DNA of 27,515 nucleotides from JBCDBL01 sp039183635 (GCA_039183635.1 JBCDBL010000050.1:1-27515); one strand, 5' to 3'; shown: positions 17,095-25,056, counted from the stretch's first letter. The notes: generated from the letters alone by a model not told the origin. Numbers and translations: made by a program.

Positions 17095-17805
17095 TTACTT
17101 GCGGCGGCGCGCAGCAACACCAAGACCGAGCAGTCCAAGCCCAAGCAGAGCAACCGTCATCGGCTCGGAAACAGTCGTTTTTCTATTCGTTGCATCGTAC
17201 CAGGACTGGTTCCTCCCGTCGTAAGAGAAGCTGGAAATGCCATTATCGTCGCCCGTGATCGAGCCGTTCACGCCATGGAACCAGATGCCGACATGATCGC
17301 CGAAGGAAACGCCGGTCCAGGGCTGGGGTGTTGTAGGAATATAAGATTGAACTGTTGAAACGTCGATGTTGTCGAAGCCGAACGTAAGAAACGAACCGCC
17401 GCTCTGTGTTACGACATCTGTATATACATCAATCAAATTGCCCGGATTAATGTGAGATTGACCATTGTTTTGGCCGCTGTACTCATAAGCGTAAACGTCA
17501 TTGCCGACCAGGTCTATGTAAAGCAGGGCCAGCTCGCCGGTTGTGCCCTTCGGGTTTGACTTGGGGCTGAGCGCGAGCCAGGCGGCGTTCGTATCGACGT
17601 TCCCGATGTTCAGGTCCATTGTTACGGACAGTGAGAGCTTTTCAGCTCCAGCGGCGTCATTATAGCTGACGGAAAAATTCGTGATGTCGCCGGCATTGCT
17701 GGCGCCGCCAGGATTGTCGATGGAATAGCTATAGATGGTCGCTGACGCCGGTGCGGCGATGAAAGCGACGCAGGCGGCAGCTGCTGAAGCTAGAGCAAAA
17801 CGCAT
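17095..17805 (-). CDS. PEP-CTERM-type sorting-signal exported protein
   Basis: A 236-aa exported protein of unknown function. It has a signal peptide (about residues 1-22, ending PASA) and a mature domain rich in Ser, Gly, Asn and Asp with no catalytic motif I recognise. The C-terminal tripartite signal is SEPMTVALLGLGLLGLG followed by AARRRK. This matches PEP-CTERM proteins, which exosortase processes in polysaccharide-producing bacteria, though the usual PEP is SEP here. GGGGAT lies before the ATG. It is a lone transcription unit bounded by the terminator. No exosortase is in the window; it would have to be elsewhere. Confidence 0.82.
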   Translation of the reverse strand: MRFALASAAAACVAFIAAPASATIYSYSIDNPGGASNAGDITNFSVSYNDAAGAEKLSLSVTMDLNIGNVDTNAAWLALSPKSNPKGTTGELALLYIDLVGNDVYAYEYSGQNNGQSHINPGNLIDVYTDVVTQSGGSFLTFGFDNIDVSTVQSYIPTTPQPWTGVSFGDHVGIWFHGVNGSITGDDNGISSFSYDGRNQSWYDATNRKTTVSEPMTVALLGLGLLGLGVAARRRK

Positions 17806-17924
17806 GATTTATATCCCCATTTAAAATACACTGCCCCAGTTATTAGCAAAGCTCATGCCAAGTCGTTAACTGTTTTGAATCCGCGAGAAAGTGGAGGTTT
17901 TCTTCCAAGACCCGCCTTGCGCGG

Positions 17925-17941
17925 TGTCAATATAATTGACA
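17925..17941. promoter_or_regulatory. Perfect 17-base palindrome, probable operator
   Basis: TGTCAAT-ATA-ATTGACA has perfect 7-base arms. The right arm includes TTGACA, a consensus -35 hexamer (17936-17941), so a bound protein would block or tune a promoter pointing to the SRAP gene 124 bases away. The best -10 match at 17-20 bases is poor (GGAATA). It is not an FNR box, since the half-sites are in the opposite order. The regulator is unknown. Confidence 0.5.
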
Positions 17942-18064
17942 TCTGTAAAAGGTCTGTACGGAATATGCCAAATGCGGGAAATCGCCTAAAGGACAACCCG
18001 CATCACGAAAAATCCCTTTTTGAGTATTGTCTTGCGTTATACTTTCGCCAAATAAGGGAAGGCT

Positions 18065-18766
18065 ATGTGCGGTCGTTACATTCTTATCTCTGCGCCTGAT
18101 GCGCTTGGCGTTCATTTTGGATTGGCGTGCCTGGAGAATTTTCCCGCGCGTTACAATATTGCGCCAACGCAGCCTGTATTGGGGATGCGGCAAGGTCGCG
18201 GCGGGCCGGAATTTGTGTTGATGCGGTGGGGGCTTATTCCCGCCTGGGCGAAGGAGGTCAGCTCAAGGCCGCTCATCAACGCTCGGGCGGAGACGATTTG
18301 CGAGAAAGCCTCCTTCAAACACGCCTTCCGGCGGCGGCGATGCCTGATCCCGACCGATGGGTTTTACGAATGGCGGACGCAGAAGGGCCGTAAGCAGCCT
18401 TACCTTATCCGCCGCAAGGACAAGGCGCCCTTTGCTTTTGCGGCGATCTGGGAGAGCTGGATGAGCCCCGACGGGGCCGAGATCGAAACTGTCGCCATTG
18501 TCACCGTTGAGGCGAATGCGGACATGGCGCCGATCCACCATCGCATGCCGGCGATCCTTCTGCCGGAGGCCTATGATGTCTGGCTCGACCATCGCACGGA
18601 GGACGTTACAGAAGCGATCGGTTTGCTGCGCCCCTATCCGAACGGTCTTTTAGAAGCGGTCCCCGTCGGCGACAGGGTGAACAAGGCGACCAACGAAGGC
18701 GCGGACCTTGTTGCGCCTGTTGACGCCGCCGCACCGCCTGGTCGGCAGGGCGCATTTGATTTTTAG
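18065..18766 (+). CDS. SRAP (YedK/HMCES) DNA-protein crosslink protein
   Basis: A 233-aa SOS-response-associated peptidase family protein, which forms a covalent thiazolidine link to abasic sites in single-stranded DNA and protects them. The catalytic residues are Cys2 (MCGRY), N72 (INARAET), E102 (GFYEW) and H158 (HHRMP), all present. WGLIPAWAK (55-63) and RCLIPTDGFYEW (92-103) are family signatures. The ATG has AAGGGAAGG just before it, and the Met must be removed to expose Cys2. A TATACT -10-like motif is at 18038-18043. No alphaproteobacterial LexA box (GTTC-N7-GTTC) was seen upstream. It converges on the patatin gene 6 bases away. Confidence 0.95.
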   Translation: MCGRYILISAPDALGVHFGLACLENFPARYNIAPTQPVLGMRQGRGGPEFVLMRWGLIPAWAKEVSSRPLINARAETICEKASFKHAFRRRRCLIPTDGFYEWRTQKGRKQPYLIRRKDKAPFAFAAIWESWMSPDGAEIETVAIVTVEANADMAPIHHRMPAILLPEAYDVWLDHRTEDVTEAIGLLRPYPNGLLEAVPVGDRVNKATNEGADLVAPVDAAAPPGRQGAFDF

Positions 18767-18772
18767 ATCGGT

Positions 18773-19810
18773 TTACAGATCAAGGAATTCCGCATGCAGC
18801 TCGACGGAAGATCGATTTCCGATCGCATTGTAATTTTCATCAAGCCAGGCTGCTGCGGCCTCCCGACCGCGATCGCGCAATTCCTCGAAAAACGTTATTC
18901 CAGTGTTGAATTTCGAGGCGACGGATAGATCGCCAAGCACCTTGTCGGCGCGAATGGAGTGAAAGCGTATATCGCGATATTTATCTGTATACTCTTCTTT
19001 CAAAAGGCCTTGGTGCAATAATTTCTGAACGAACGCGATGGAGCGCATCTCTTTCAATAATGAGGCGTTAAAAGAGATTTCGTTTATCCGGTTCAAAATT
19101 TCTGACGGGCGTTTTGGAATTTCCTCCCTGTACATAGGGTTTAGATGAACGACGACCAGATCTGAGGCGTCGACATCGTAAAAGAGCGGCCATAAGGACG
19201 GGTTTCCCATATAGCCGCCGTCCCAATAGTATTCCCCATCGATCTCCACCGCCTGGAAGAGGTAGGGAAGGCACGCTGAGGCGAGGACGACGTCGATCGT
19301 CACTTCGTTTGTACGGAAGACCTTAGCTTTGCCGCTGCGCACGTTTGTTGCTGTGATGAACAGTTTGGTTTGCGTACAGTGGTGTAATTCATCGAAATCG
19401 ATGACGGCTTCCAGAACGTCGCGCAGAGGGTTGAAGTTGAACGGGTTGAAATCGTAGGGCGAGACGGTCCGGGTGATGGTTTCAAGGGCGGCGTAGGTCG
19501 CCCACTCATGGTCGAGCCAGCCGCTCGGCATGGCGTTGAAGGGGAATTGCGCCGCTGGCTTGTACCAGCCGCCGGCCCGGGCGACGGCCCGCCAGAACGT
19601 TTCCAAACTTTCCCGTGCGCCGTCGCGCCCGCCTTTGACGAAACCATAGGCATAGGCGACAGCGTTCATAGCGCCCGCCGAGGTGGCGGTGAGGCCGGCG
19701 AAATGGAGCCGTCCGTCCTCCAACAAATAGTCGAGCACCCCCCAGGCGAATGCGCCGTGGGCGCCGCCCCCTTGCAGGCCAAGGTTTACAGGTTTCTGAT
19801 GTGTCGCCAT
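18773..19810 (-). CDS. Patatin-like phospholipase
   Basis: A 345-aa patatin-like acyl hydrolase that would use a Ser-Asp dyad on lipid esters. The oxyanion loop GLQGGGAHGAF is at 11-21, the nucleophile elbow is ATSAG (42-46, S44) rather than the canonical GxSxG, and the catalytic Asp is in DGG (D197). A curious FNPFNFNPL stretch is at 121-129. It starts 3 bases after the bdhA stop and is almost surely in the same operon. Pairing of a patatin with 3-hydroxybutyrate dehydrogenase suggests a role in PHB or lipid turnover, an inference from context. Confidence 0.88.
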   Translation of the reverse strand: MATHQKPVNLGLQGGGAHGAFAWGVLDYLLEDGRLHFAGLTATSAGAMNAVAYAYGFVKGGRDGARESLETFWRAVARAGGWYKPAAQFPFNAMPSGWLDHEWATYAALETITRTVSPYDFNPFNFNPLRDVLEAVIDFDELHHCTQTKLFITATNVRSGKAKVFRTNEVTIDVVLASACLPYLFQAVEIDGEYYWDGGYMGNPSLWPLFYDVDASDLVVVHLNPMYREEIPKRPSEILNRINEISFNASLLKEMRSIAFVQKLLHQGLLKEEYTDKYRDIRFHSIRADKVLGDLSVASKFNTGITFFEELRDRGREAAAAWLDENYNAIGNRSSVELHAEFLDL

Positions 19811-19813
19811 GGG

Positions 19814-20605
19814 CTATTGCGCCGTCCAGCCGCCATCGACCGGCAGGGCTGCGCCGTTCACCGCCGCGCCGGCGTCCGAGGCGAGGTAGAGCATGAGGCC
19901 GTTCAGCTCTTCGAACTGCACGAATTTCTTTGTGGGCTGGGCCTTCAGCATGACGTCTTTGACGACCTCATCTTCTGTGATGCCGCGAGCCTTTGCGGTG
20001 TCGGCGATTTGCGCCTCCACAAGGGGTGTTTTGACGTATCCGGGGCAAATGGCGTTGCAGGTGATGTTGAACTCCGCCACTTCCAGGGCCACGGTTTTGG
20101 TGAGGCCGATCATGCCGTGCTTTGCGGCGACGTAAGCGGATTTAAAGGGCGATGCCACAAGTCCGTGGACGGAGGCGAGGTTGATGAGGCGTCCGCCCCC
20201 TTGCGCTTTCATGATCGGCACGGCGGCGCGGATCGTGTGAAACGCCGAAGACAGGTTGATGGCGATGATGGCGTCCCATTTGTCGAGGGGAAACTCCTCA
20301 ATGGGGGAGACTTTTTGAATGCCGGCGTTGTTGACGACGATGTCGACCCGGCCGTGCTTGTCCTTGGTCGAGGCGACGAGATCGGCGATCTCTTCAGGCT
20401 GCGTCATGTCGGCGCCGTGGTAGTCCACCGTTACGCCGTGTTTGTTTGAAAGACTGGCGCGGTTCGTCTCAATCTCTTCAGCATCGCCAAAGCCGTTCAT
20501 CACCACCGTCGCGCCAGCTGCGGCGAGCCCTTCGGCGAAGCCGAGGCCGATGCCGCTGGTGGAGCCTGTGACGATGGCGACCTTGTTATTTAAGGGTGCA
20601 GGCAT
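19814..20605 (-). CDS. bdhA: D-3-hydroxybutyrate dehydrogenase
   Basis: A 263-aa short-chain dehydrogenase. The cofactor motif TGSTSGIG is at 13-20, NNAG at 92-95, and the catalytic S145, Y158 and K162 are in the stretches LASVHG and YVAAK. NAGIQKVSPIEEFP and WDAIIAINLSSAFH are typical of 3-hydroxybutyrate dehydrogenases, which interconvert D-3-hydroxybutyrate and acetoacetate with NAD in ketone-body and PHB use. An AAAAGGAG ribosome site lies 9 bases before the ATG. It leads an operon with the patatin gene. A related SDR with another substrate is possible but less likely. Confidence 0.88.
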   Translation of the reverse strand: MPAPLNNKVAIVTGSTSGIGLGFAEGLAAAGATVVMNGFGDAEEIETNRASLSNKHGVTVDYHGADMTQPEEIADLVASTKDKHGRVDIVVNNAGIQKVSPIEEFPLDKWDAIIAINLSSAFHTIRAAVPIMKAQGGGRLINLASVHGLVASPFKSAYVAAKHGMIGLTKTVALEVAEFNITCNAICPGYVKTPLVEAQIADTAKARGITEDEVVKDVMLKAQPTKKFVQFEELNGLMLYLASDAGAAVNGAALPVDGGWTAQ

Positions 20606-20667
20606 GGAAGAGATCTCCTTTTCGGGCGAAACGGAAGTATGGATCGACGTTTATGAGAGGAGCGGTT

Positions 20668-21456
20668 CTAAGCCGCCTTTTTCGCCGGTTGCGGGCGGGT
20701 GAAGACAAGCTCCGTCTCATTCGACAAGGCTTTGTCCAGTTTATATCCGGCGACGGAAAATGTCTTTAAATCTTCTGAGCGCGTCACGCGGTTTTGAATG
20801 ATCCAGCGCGCCATCATGCCCCGCGCCTGTTTGGCGTAAAGCATGAGGGAGCGCAGCTTGCCGTCTTTTTCTTCTTTAAAGGCGGGCGTTACGACGGGGT
20901 GTTTAAGGGCGCTTTTGTCTACGGATTTGAAATATTCGTTCGAGGCGAGATTGACGACCGCAGGCGTCTTGGCGTCCTTCAGGCTTTTGTTGATGTGTTT
21001 GGCGATTTTATCGCCCCAAAAATCATAGAGCGTGGCCCCGCGCTCCGTCTTCAGACGGGTTCCCATTTCCAGGCGGTATGGCTGGATCGCATCGAGAGGA
21101 CGCAAAAGTCCGTAAAGGCCCGACAAAATGCGCAAATGGTCTTGGGCGAAGGCGAGATCGTCGGCGCTCAAAGAGGCGGCATCGAGACCTGTGTAAACAT
21201 CGCCGTTAAAGGCGAGCCCGGCCTGTTTCGCCCCCGATATGCGCCCGCCCGTTTTAAACGCCTGGAATCGTTCATAATTGAGATCCGCCAGGTTGTCCGA
21301 GATCCCCATCAGGCGCTTTAAATCGCCGCGGCCGAGGCCTTTTGCGGTTCCGGCAAGGGCGTTTGCGTCCTTTGACAGGGCGGGCTTTGTTGCGGCGGGC
21401 GCCGACGGCATAGGGTCGAAGTTCAAGTTTTTAGCGGGGGAGAGCAGAACGATCAT
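20668..21456 (-). CDS. yaaA: YaaA (DUF328) peroxide-stress protein
   Basis: A 262-aa protein of the YaaA family (E. coli YaaA 258 aa). It opens MIVLLSPAKNLNFD and has FNGDVYTGLDA, LRILSGLYGLLRPLD (a family signature), GTRLKTERG, FWGDKIAKHIN and VNLASNEYFKSV. In E. coli YaaA lowers free iron and DNA damage under peroxide stress. No ribosome site is clear upstream, but the start is fixed by the family N-terminus. It is separated from bdhA by 62 bases and is a likely single gene. Confidence 0.95.
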   Translation of the reverse strand: MIVLLSPAKNLNFDPMPSAPAATKPALSKDANALAGTAKGLGRGDLKRLMGISDNLADLNYERFQAFKTGGRISGAKQAGLAFNGDVYTGLDAASLSADDLAFAQDHLRILSGLYGLLRPLDAIQPYRLEMGTRLKTERGATLYDFWGDKIAKHINKSLKDAKTPAVVNLASNEYFKSVDKSALKHPVVTPAFKEEKDGKLRSLMLYAKQARGMMARWIIQNRVTRSEDLKTFSVAGYKLDKALSNETELVFTRPQPAKKAA

Positions 21457-21539
21457 GGGTATGAGCCTTGGGTTTTATGACAGGCTAGATATGGAGTGCA
21501 GCGTCGCCGGCGTCAAAGGGGCGCCGCTGAAACGTTCTT

Positions 21540-22451
21540 TCAGGCCGGGACTATGGCTTTGAAATACGATTGAATTTCTTCGGCGATGATGTCGTAGACG
21601 ATGCGGTACCGGCGGCTTGTGTGCAGCTCCCGGTGCGTTGCGAGCCAAACCGGCACCTCGAACGGCGGCAACATCGGGAGGACCTGCTCCATGCCGGCGA
21701 GCGTGGCCGCGTCTTCCTTGACCAGAACGCCGATCCCCAGCCCGCATTTTATGTATTCAGCCATAGCGAGGCCGTTGGCGGTGGTGATTTTGAAATTGTC
21801 CCGGCTGAGCGTGACGCCGATTTCGCGCAAGGGGGCGATCAGCAGGTCCGGGGTGTCGAACCCGATGAATTGAAATCCCGCCAAATCCTCTGGCGATTTC
21901 GGACGGCCATACGTGTCGAGAAACTCCGTTGACGCATAAAGGTGCGCGCTGGTCTCTCCAAGCAATTTAGCGATCAATTCCGGTTGATCCGGACGGCCAT
22001 GTCGGATGGCGATATCGGCCTCGCGCTGGGTTAAATCCCGAACGTCGTTGGAGGTGATGATCTCAAGTTCTATGCCCGGCGCGGTCGCGCGGATTTTCTT
22101 TAAAACCTTGGGCAGATGAAAGGCCGCCATGGCGTTTGTGGCGGTGATGGAGACCTTGCCTTCCGCGGCCTGGGCTTGGCCGGAGGCTTTGAGGGAGACC
22201 TGGGTCGCCGCCTCCGCCATCTCACGCATATGAGGGATAAGGCCGCGGCCGGCCTCCGTCAGGCGCATGGCGCGGCCGGCGCGCTCGAACAATGTCACGC
22301 CAAGGGCCTCCTCCAGGGCGGAGACCTGGCGGCCGAGGGTCGGCTGGGTCTGGCCGAGGGCCCTGGCGGCGGCGGACAGCGAGCCCTCTTCGGCTGTGGC
22401 GAGGAAGGCCCGGGCCTGATTCCAGTCAAAGGCGATCGACGACCAATTCAT
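21540..22451 (-). CDS. LysR-family transcriptional regulator
   Basis: A 303-aa LysR regulator. The N-terminal helix-turn-helix spans about residues 9-66 (FDWNQARAFLATAEEGSLSA, then AARALGQTQPTLGRQVSALE), followed by a periplasmic-binding-protein-like effector domain. The start ATG 22451 (MNWSSIAFDWNQ) gives the usual LysR length; an in-frame extension to 22652 would read into the divergent gene and is rejected. It is divergent from the methyltransferase at 22546, the classic arrangement for a regulator and its target. No ribosome site precedes the ATG, and the predicted promoter suggests a leaderless mRNA. Confidence 0.93.
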   Translation of the reverse strand: MNWSSIAFDWNQARAFLATAEEGSLSAAARALGQTQPTLGRQVSALEEALGVTLFERAGRAMRLTEAGRGLIPHMREMAEAATQVSLKASGQAQAAEGKVSITATNAMAAFHLPKVLKKIRATAPGIELEIITSNDVRDLTQREADIAIRHGRPDQPELIAKLLGETSAHLYASTEFLDTYGRPKSPEDLAGFQFIGFDTPDLLIAPLREIGVTLSRDNFKITTANGLAMAEYIKCGLGIGVLVKEDAATLAGMEQVLPMLPPFEVPVWLATHRELHTSRRYRIVYDIIAEEIQSYFKAIVPA

Positions 22452-22458
22452 GCATTTA

Positions 22459-22486
22459 TGTATAATCGAAAGACGGATTTTGGCAA
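22459..22486 (-). promoter_or_regulatory. Probable promoter of the LysR gene
   Basis: On the minus strand TTGCCA (22486-22481), a 16-base spacer and TATACA (22464-22459) form a sigma-70-like promoter. The -10 ends 7 bases before the ATG, so transcription would start at or next to the start codon. Confidence 0.5.
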
Positions 22487-22545
22487 TTTCAATATGATTT
22501 CCGCATGGGTATGACGACGGCTCTTTTTTATGAGGAATCAGTTCA

Positions 22546-23334
22546 ATGACCGAGCTAAACGTCAACGCCCTCAATGCAATCGATCGCGAAACGGACACGA
22601 TTCCCGTTTTTGCACGTTGGATCGGGTCCTGGCGCGTGTCTGTGCGCCGCAAAGCGCTTGGCGCTGAGGAGCTGGCGGGCCGCTATGACCGCGCCGCGCC
22701 GGGGTGGCGGCGGACGGTTCGGCGGTTCGGCTATCCCGATGCGTATCGTGCGGCGTTGCGGCGCGTGCTCACAGCGCGTCCGGACCTTGCGGCGCGCGGG
22801 CCGCTGCGCGCCCTTGATTGCGGCGCCGGGGCCGGCGATTTGTCTCTCGCGCTTGTTAGCGCAGCGGCGGGGCCGGTGACGCTCAGCGCCGTCGATATAT
22901 CGCCTCGCATGCTGGCCGAGGCGCAGGCCCGGTGCGTCGCCGCGGGTGCGTCTGTGACGACGCGCCAGGCCGACGCGCGGGATCTGCCGTATATGGACGG
23001 AACGTTTGACCTTGTGATGTCCGCCCATATGGCGGAGCATTTGCCAGCGCCGGAGGCGGCGGTGCGCGAAATGGCGCGGGTGGTGCGACCGGGCGGCGTT
23101 TTGGTTTTATGTGTGATGCGGCCGTCCTGGTTCGGCGCTTTTGTTCAAGTGAAATGGCGCACCCACGCCGCGCCGCCGCACAGGGCGGCAAGGTGGCTTG
23201 AGGCCGCCGGCCTTCGGAAGATCGAGGTTGCGCCCCTCGTCCCGCATGGGGCGGCGGGCCGGTTCAGCCTCGTCTGCGTCGGTGAAAAACCATATGATCA
23301 TTGTAAAGATGGAGCGCCGCGCTGCAATCGATGA
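22546..23334 (+). CDS. SAM-dependent methyltransferase (Methyltransf_11 type)
   Basis: A 262-aa class I methyltransferase. The SAM site RALDCGAGAGDLS is at 88-100, the acidic ribose-binding loop at SAVDISPRML, and later DLVMSAHMAEHLPAPEAAVR and RVVRPGGVLVLC, as in Methyltransf_11/UbiE-like enzymes. The first 45 residues are not part of the methyltransferase core and contain WRVSVRRKALGAEELAGRYD. Substrate unknown. A GAGGA ribosome site is about 9 bases before the ATG. It is divergent from the LysR gene and followed 33 bases later by a second methyltransferase, so it is probably the LysR target. The GC content is high (Arg/Ala-rich), like neighbouring genes. Confidence 0.85.
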   Translation: MTELNVNALNAIDRETDTIPVFARWIGSWRVSVRRKALGAEELAGRYDRAAPGWRRTVRRFGYPDAYRAALRRVLTARPDLAARGPLRALDCGAGAGDLSLALVSAAAGPVTLSAVDISPRMLAEAQARCVAAGASVTTRQADARDLPYMDGTFDLVMSAHMAEHLPAPEAAVREMARVVRPGGVLVLCVMRPSWFGAFVQVKWRTHAAPPHRAARWLEAAGLRKIEVAPLVPHGAAGRFSLVCVGEKPYDHCKDGAPRCNR

Positions 23335-23367
23335 AAGGCGTGGTCAAAAAAGAAAGAGAGAAACGTT

Positions 23368-24003
23368 ATGAGTGCGACACGAACGACATTAAACGGACCC
23401 GGTCGGTTCTGGGACAAGATTGCGGAGAAATATTCCAAACAGCCCATCAAGGATGAGGCGGGCTACCAGAAAAAACTTGAGATGACCCGGAGGTATTTCC
23501 GGCCGGACATGGAGGTGTTGGAGCTTGGTTGCGGCACGGGGAGCACGGCCATTGTCCATGCCCCCCATGTGAAGCACATCCGCGCCACGGACCTGTCCGA
23601 AAATATGCTGGCCATCGCCCGCAACAAGGCCGCTAAGGCGGGGGTGACGAACGTTGTGTTCGAGCAGGCGACGGTCGACGACATTGTCGTTGCGGACGGT
23701 TCTCTCGATGCTGTGCTGGCATTGAGCCTTTTGCATCTGCTTGAAGACCGGGACGCGGCGCTTGCAAAAATTCACCGTATACTGAAGCCGGGTGGTGTCT
23801 TTGTGTCGTCAACGGTGTGCCTCGACGATATGGCGGCTCCGATCAAATATATTCTACCGATCGGCCGCCTCTTTGGGGTTGTCCCGTTGGTGAAAGTTTT
23901 TAAAGCGACGGAGTTTATGGAAAGCGTTCGGCGCGCCGGGTTTAAGGTTGAGTATGAGTGGGTGCAGAAAAAGGGCGTTGTGTTTTTGGTGGCGCGGAAA
24001 TAG
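23368..24003 (+). CDS. SAM-dependent methyltransferase, second of tandem pair
   Basis: A 211-aa class I methyltransferase, shorter and not a close copy of the gene before it. SAM motif VLELGCGTGS is at 50-59, acidic loop ATDLSENMLAIARNKA, then LSLLHLLEDRDAAL and ILKPGGVFVSSTVC. The N-terminus GPGRFWDKIAEKYSKQPIKD resembles a group of small alphaproteobacterial methyltransferases of unknown substrate. A GAGAGAAA ribosome site lies upstream. Co-transcription with the 22546 gene is likely from the 33-base gap. Function cannot be named from sequence. Confidence 0.85.
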   Translation: MSATRTTLNGPGRFWDKIAEKYSKQPIKDEAGYQKKLEMTRRYFRPDMEVLELGCGTGSTAIVHAPHVKHIRATDLSENMLAIARNKAAKAGVTNVVFEQATVDDIVVADGSLDAVLALSLLHLLEDRDAALAKIHRILKPGGVFVSSTVCLDDMAAPIKYILPIGRLFGVVPLVKVFKATEFMESVRRAGFKVEYEWVQKKGVVFLVARK

Positions 24004-24074
24004 CAGACTCATATTGGGCGCGAAGGCGTATCGGACGATGTTCCAACGGATCCGGATCTTTGTTTTAGCGGGCC

Positions 24075-24107
24075 GCAGGCGGCGAACCGGTTATCCGCTT
24101 CGCCTGC
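24075..24107. other. Hairpin between convergent genes
   Basis: GCAGGCG (24075-24081) is matched by CGCCTGC (24101-24107), with further partial pairing inside. It lies between the convergent methyltransferase and 123-aa protein genes and may end either transcript, but there is no clear T run on either side. Confidence 0.35.
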
Positions 24108-24128
24108 AATCCGCTATAGAGTTTGTTC

Positions 24129-24500
24129 TTACTCAGGAGAAACAAGCTCCGGGAAGAAGTTGACGCCTGTTCTGTTAAACAGCGCCCAACCAATCAAGCT
24201 GAACACAGTGTCAACGATGCGTTGACTGAGGGCGAGCGTCATATACTTCATGAACCGAACGGTTTGACGAAATGCGGCTTGCTGCATTCTTACGGCTTGA
24301 TCCGCCGCATCTTTGTCTATAAGGCCGCTTGCGAGCGCGGCTTGGGTTTGAAGCGACGCCTCAGCTAAAGAGCGTAAATATCCAGGGACGATTTCCTTGT
24401 TGGTCGACCACCAACTTTGCCCAAGATCTTTTACTTCGTTGATCATCGCTTCAACAAAGTCGTCGACGGTGTTTGGATTAAAGTCTGAAAAATCAGGCAT
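24129..24500 (-). CDS. Unknown 123-aa protein in lipoprotein operon
   Basis: I do not recognise this protein. It opens with an acidic segment (MPDFSDFNPNTVDDFVEAMI), has a mostly helical Ala/Gln/Ser-rich middle, and ends with a hydrophobic stretch at about 87-107 (MTLALSQRIVDTVFSLIGWAL) that may be a membrane or membrane-surface helix. The helical middle loosely recalls phasin-like proteins, but this is not strong. AAGGG lies 7 bases before its ATG, inside the last codons of the upstream lipoprotein gene 4 bases away, so translation is probably coupled. Base composition is less GC-rich than neighbours, which could mean recent acquisition. A real gene by spacing and ribosome site; function unknown. 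Confidence 0.75.
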   Translation of the reverse strand: MPDFSDFNPNTVDDFVEAMINEVKDLGQSWWSTNKEIVPGYLRSLAEASLQTQAALASGLIDKDAADQAVRMQQAAFRQTVRFMKYMTLALSQRIVDTVFSLIGWALFNRTGVNFFPELVSPE

Positions 24501-24504
24501 TGAA

Positions 24505-24954
24505 CTACCCTTGTTTTAAAGCTTGCACGGCGCGCAATGCTTGATCGCAAGCCGTGTCGACCGGCTGTGTGAATCCGGCGTTCTGTGGAACGCCGTTTTT
24601 GCGATGTCGTTCGCCAAGCTCCATGAGTTGGGCCTGACAGCCGTCGATCATTTCAATTAAAAGGGTTTTGGCTTCAGCGCCTGTGGCGCTGCGCCGCGGC
24701 GGCTCCCAAGTTTCAGCTCTTAACCGTGCGGTTTTCAGACCTGCGACCGCCTTTGTATAAATCTGCTCACGCTGCTCAAACGAAGCGACGTCCGCGCAAA
24801 GCCCCATGTCGATGCAAGCCGTTATCTCAGAGACGGCCTTATGGCTTTCCATGACGCTTTTATCCAATTCCGCATCATAAGGCGGCGCAAACCAATCAAA
24901 TGTGCTGCATGCGCCTAATAACGGCGCAAGTATGAAAATTTTCAAGCTTTTCAT
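24505..24954 (-). CDS. Unknown lipoprotein
   Basis: A 149-aa predicted lipoprotein. The N-terminus KSLKIFILAPLLGAC ends in a lipobox (LLGA-C) with the lipidated Cys at about residue 16, followed by STFDWF. The mature part has Cys residues at C-I-D-M-G-L-C, D-G-C-Q and T-A-C-D, possibly disulfides. I see no known domain. ATG 24954 follows GAGAGG by 6 bases; ATG 24957, one codon earlier, is also possible. It leads a two-gene operon with the 123-aa gene. The ~100 bases before it are unusually AT-rich; no clear promoter was fixed there. Confidence 0.8.
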   Translation of the reverse strand: MKSLKIFILAPLLGACSTFDWFAPPYDAELDKSVMESHKAVSEITACIDMGLCADVASFEQREQIYTKAVAGLKTARLRAETWEPPRRSATGAEAKTLLIEMIDGCQAQLMELGERHRKNGVPQNAGFTQPVDTACDQALRAVQALKQG

Positions 24955-25056
24955 CATATGCCTCTCAAGCAAGCAATATTGTGAGATACTACTCATACGT
25001 GTATTCGATGAATGTGAAGCTTTTTATACAACTATTTTTACAGCCGCATTTTTTAT

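Noticed and set aside
17942..18064. LexA (SOS) box upstream of the SRAP gene
   Set aside because: No GTTC-N7-GTTC or close variant was found by eye.
19508..20449. Long open frame antisense to bdhA and patatin
   Set aside because: It spans two well-supported genes and has no recognisable domain or ribosome site.
22452..22652. 5' extension of the LysR gene
   Set aside because: It would overlap the divergent methyltransferase; the MNWSSIAFDWNQ start gives normal LysR length.
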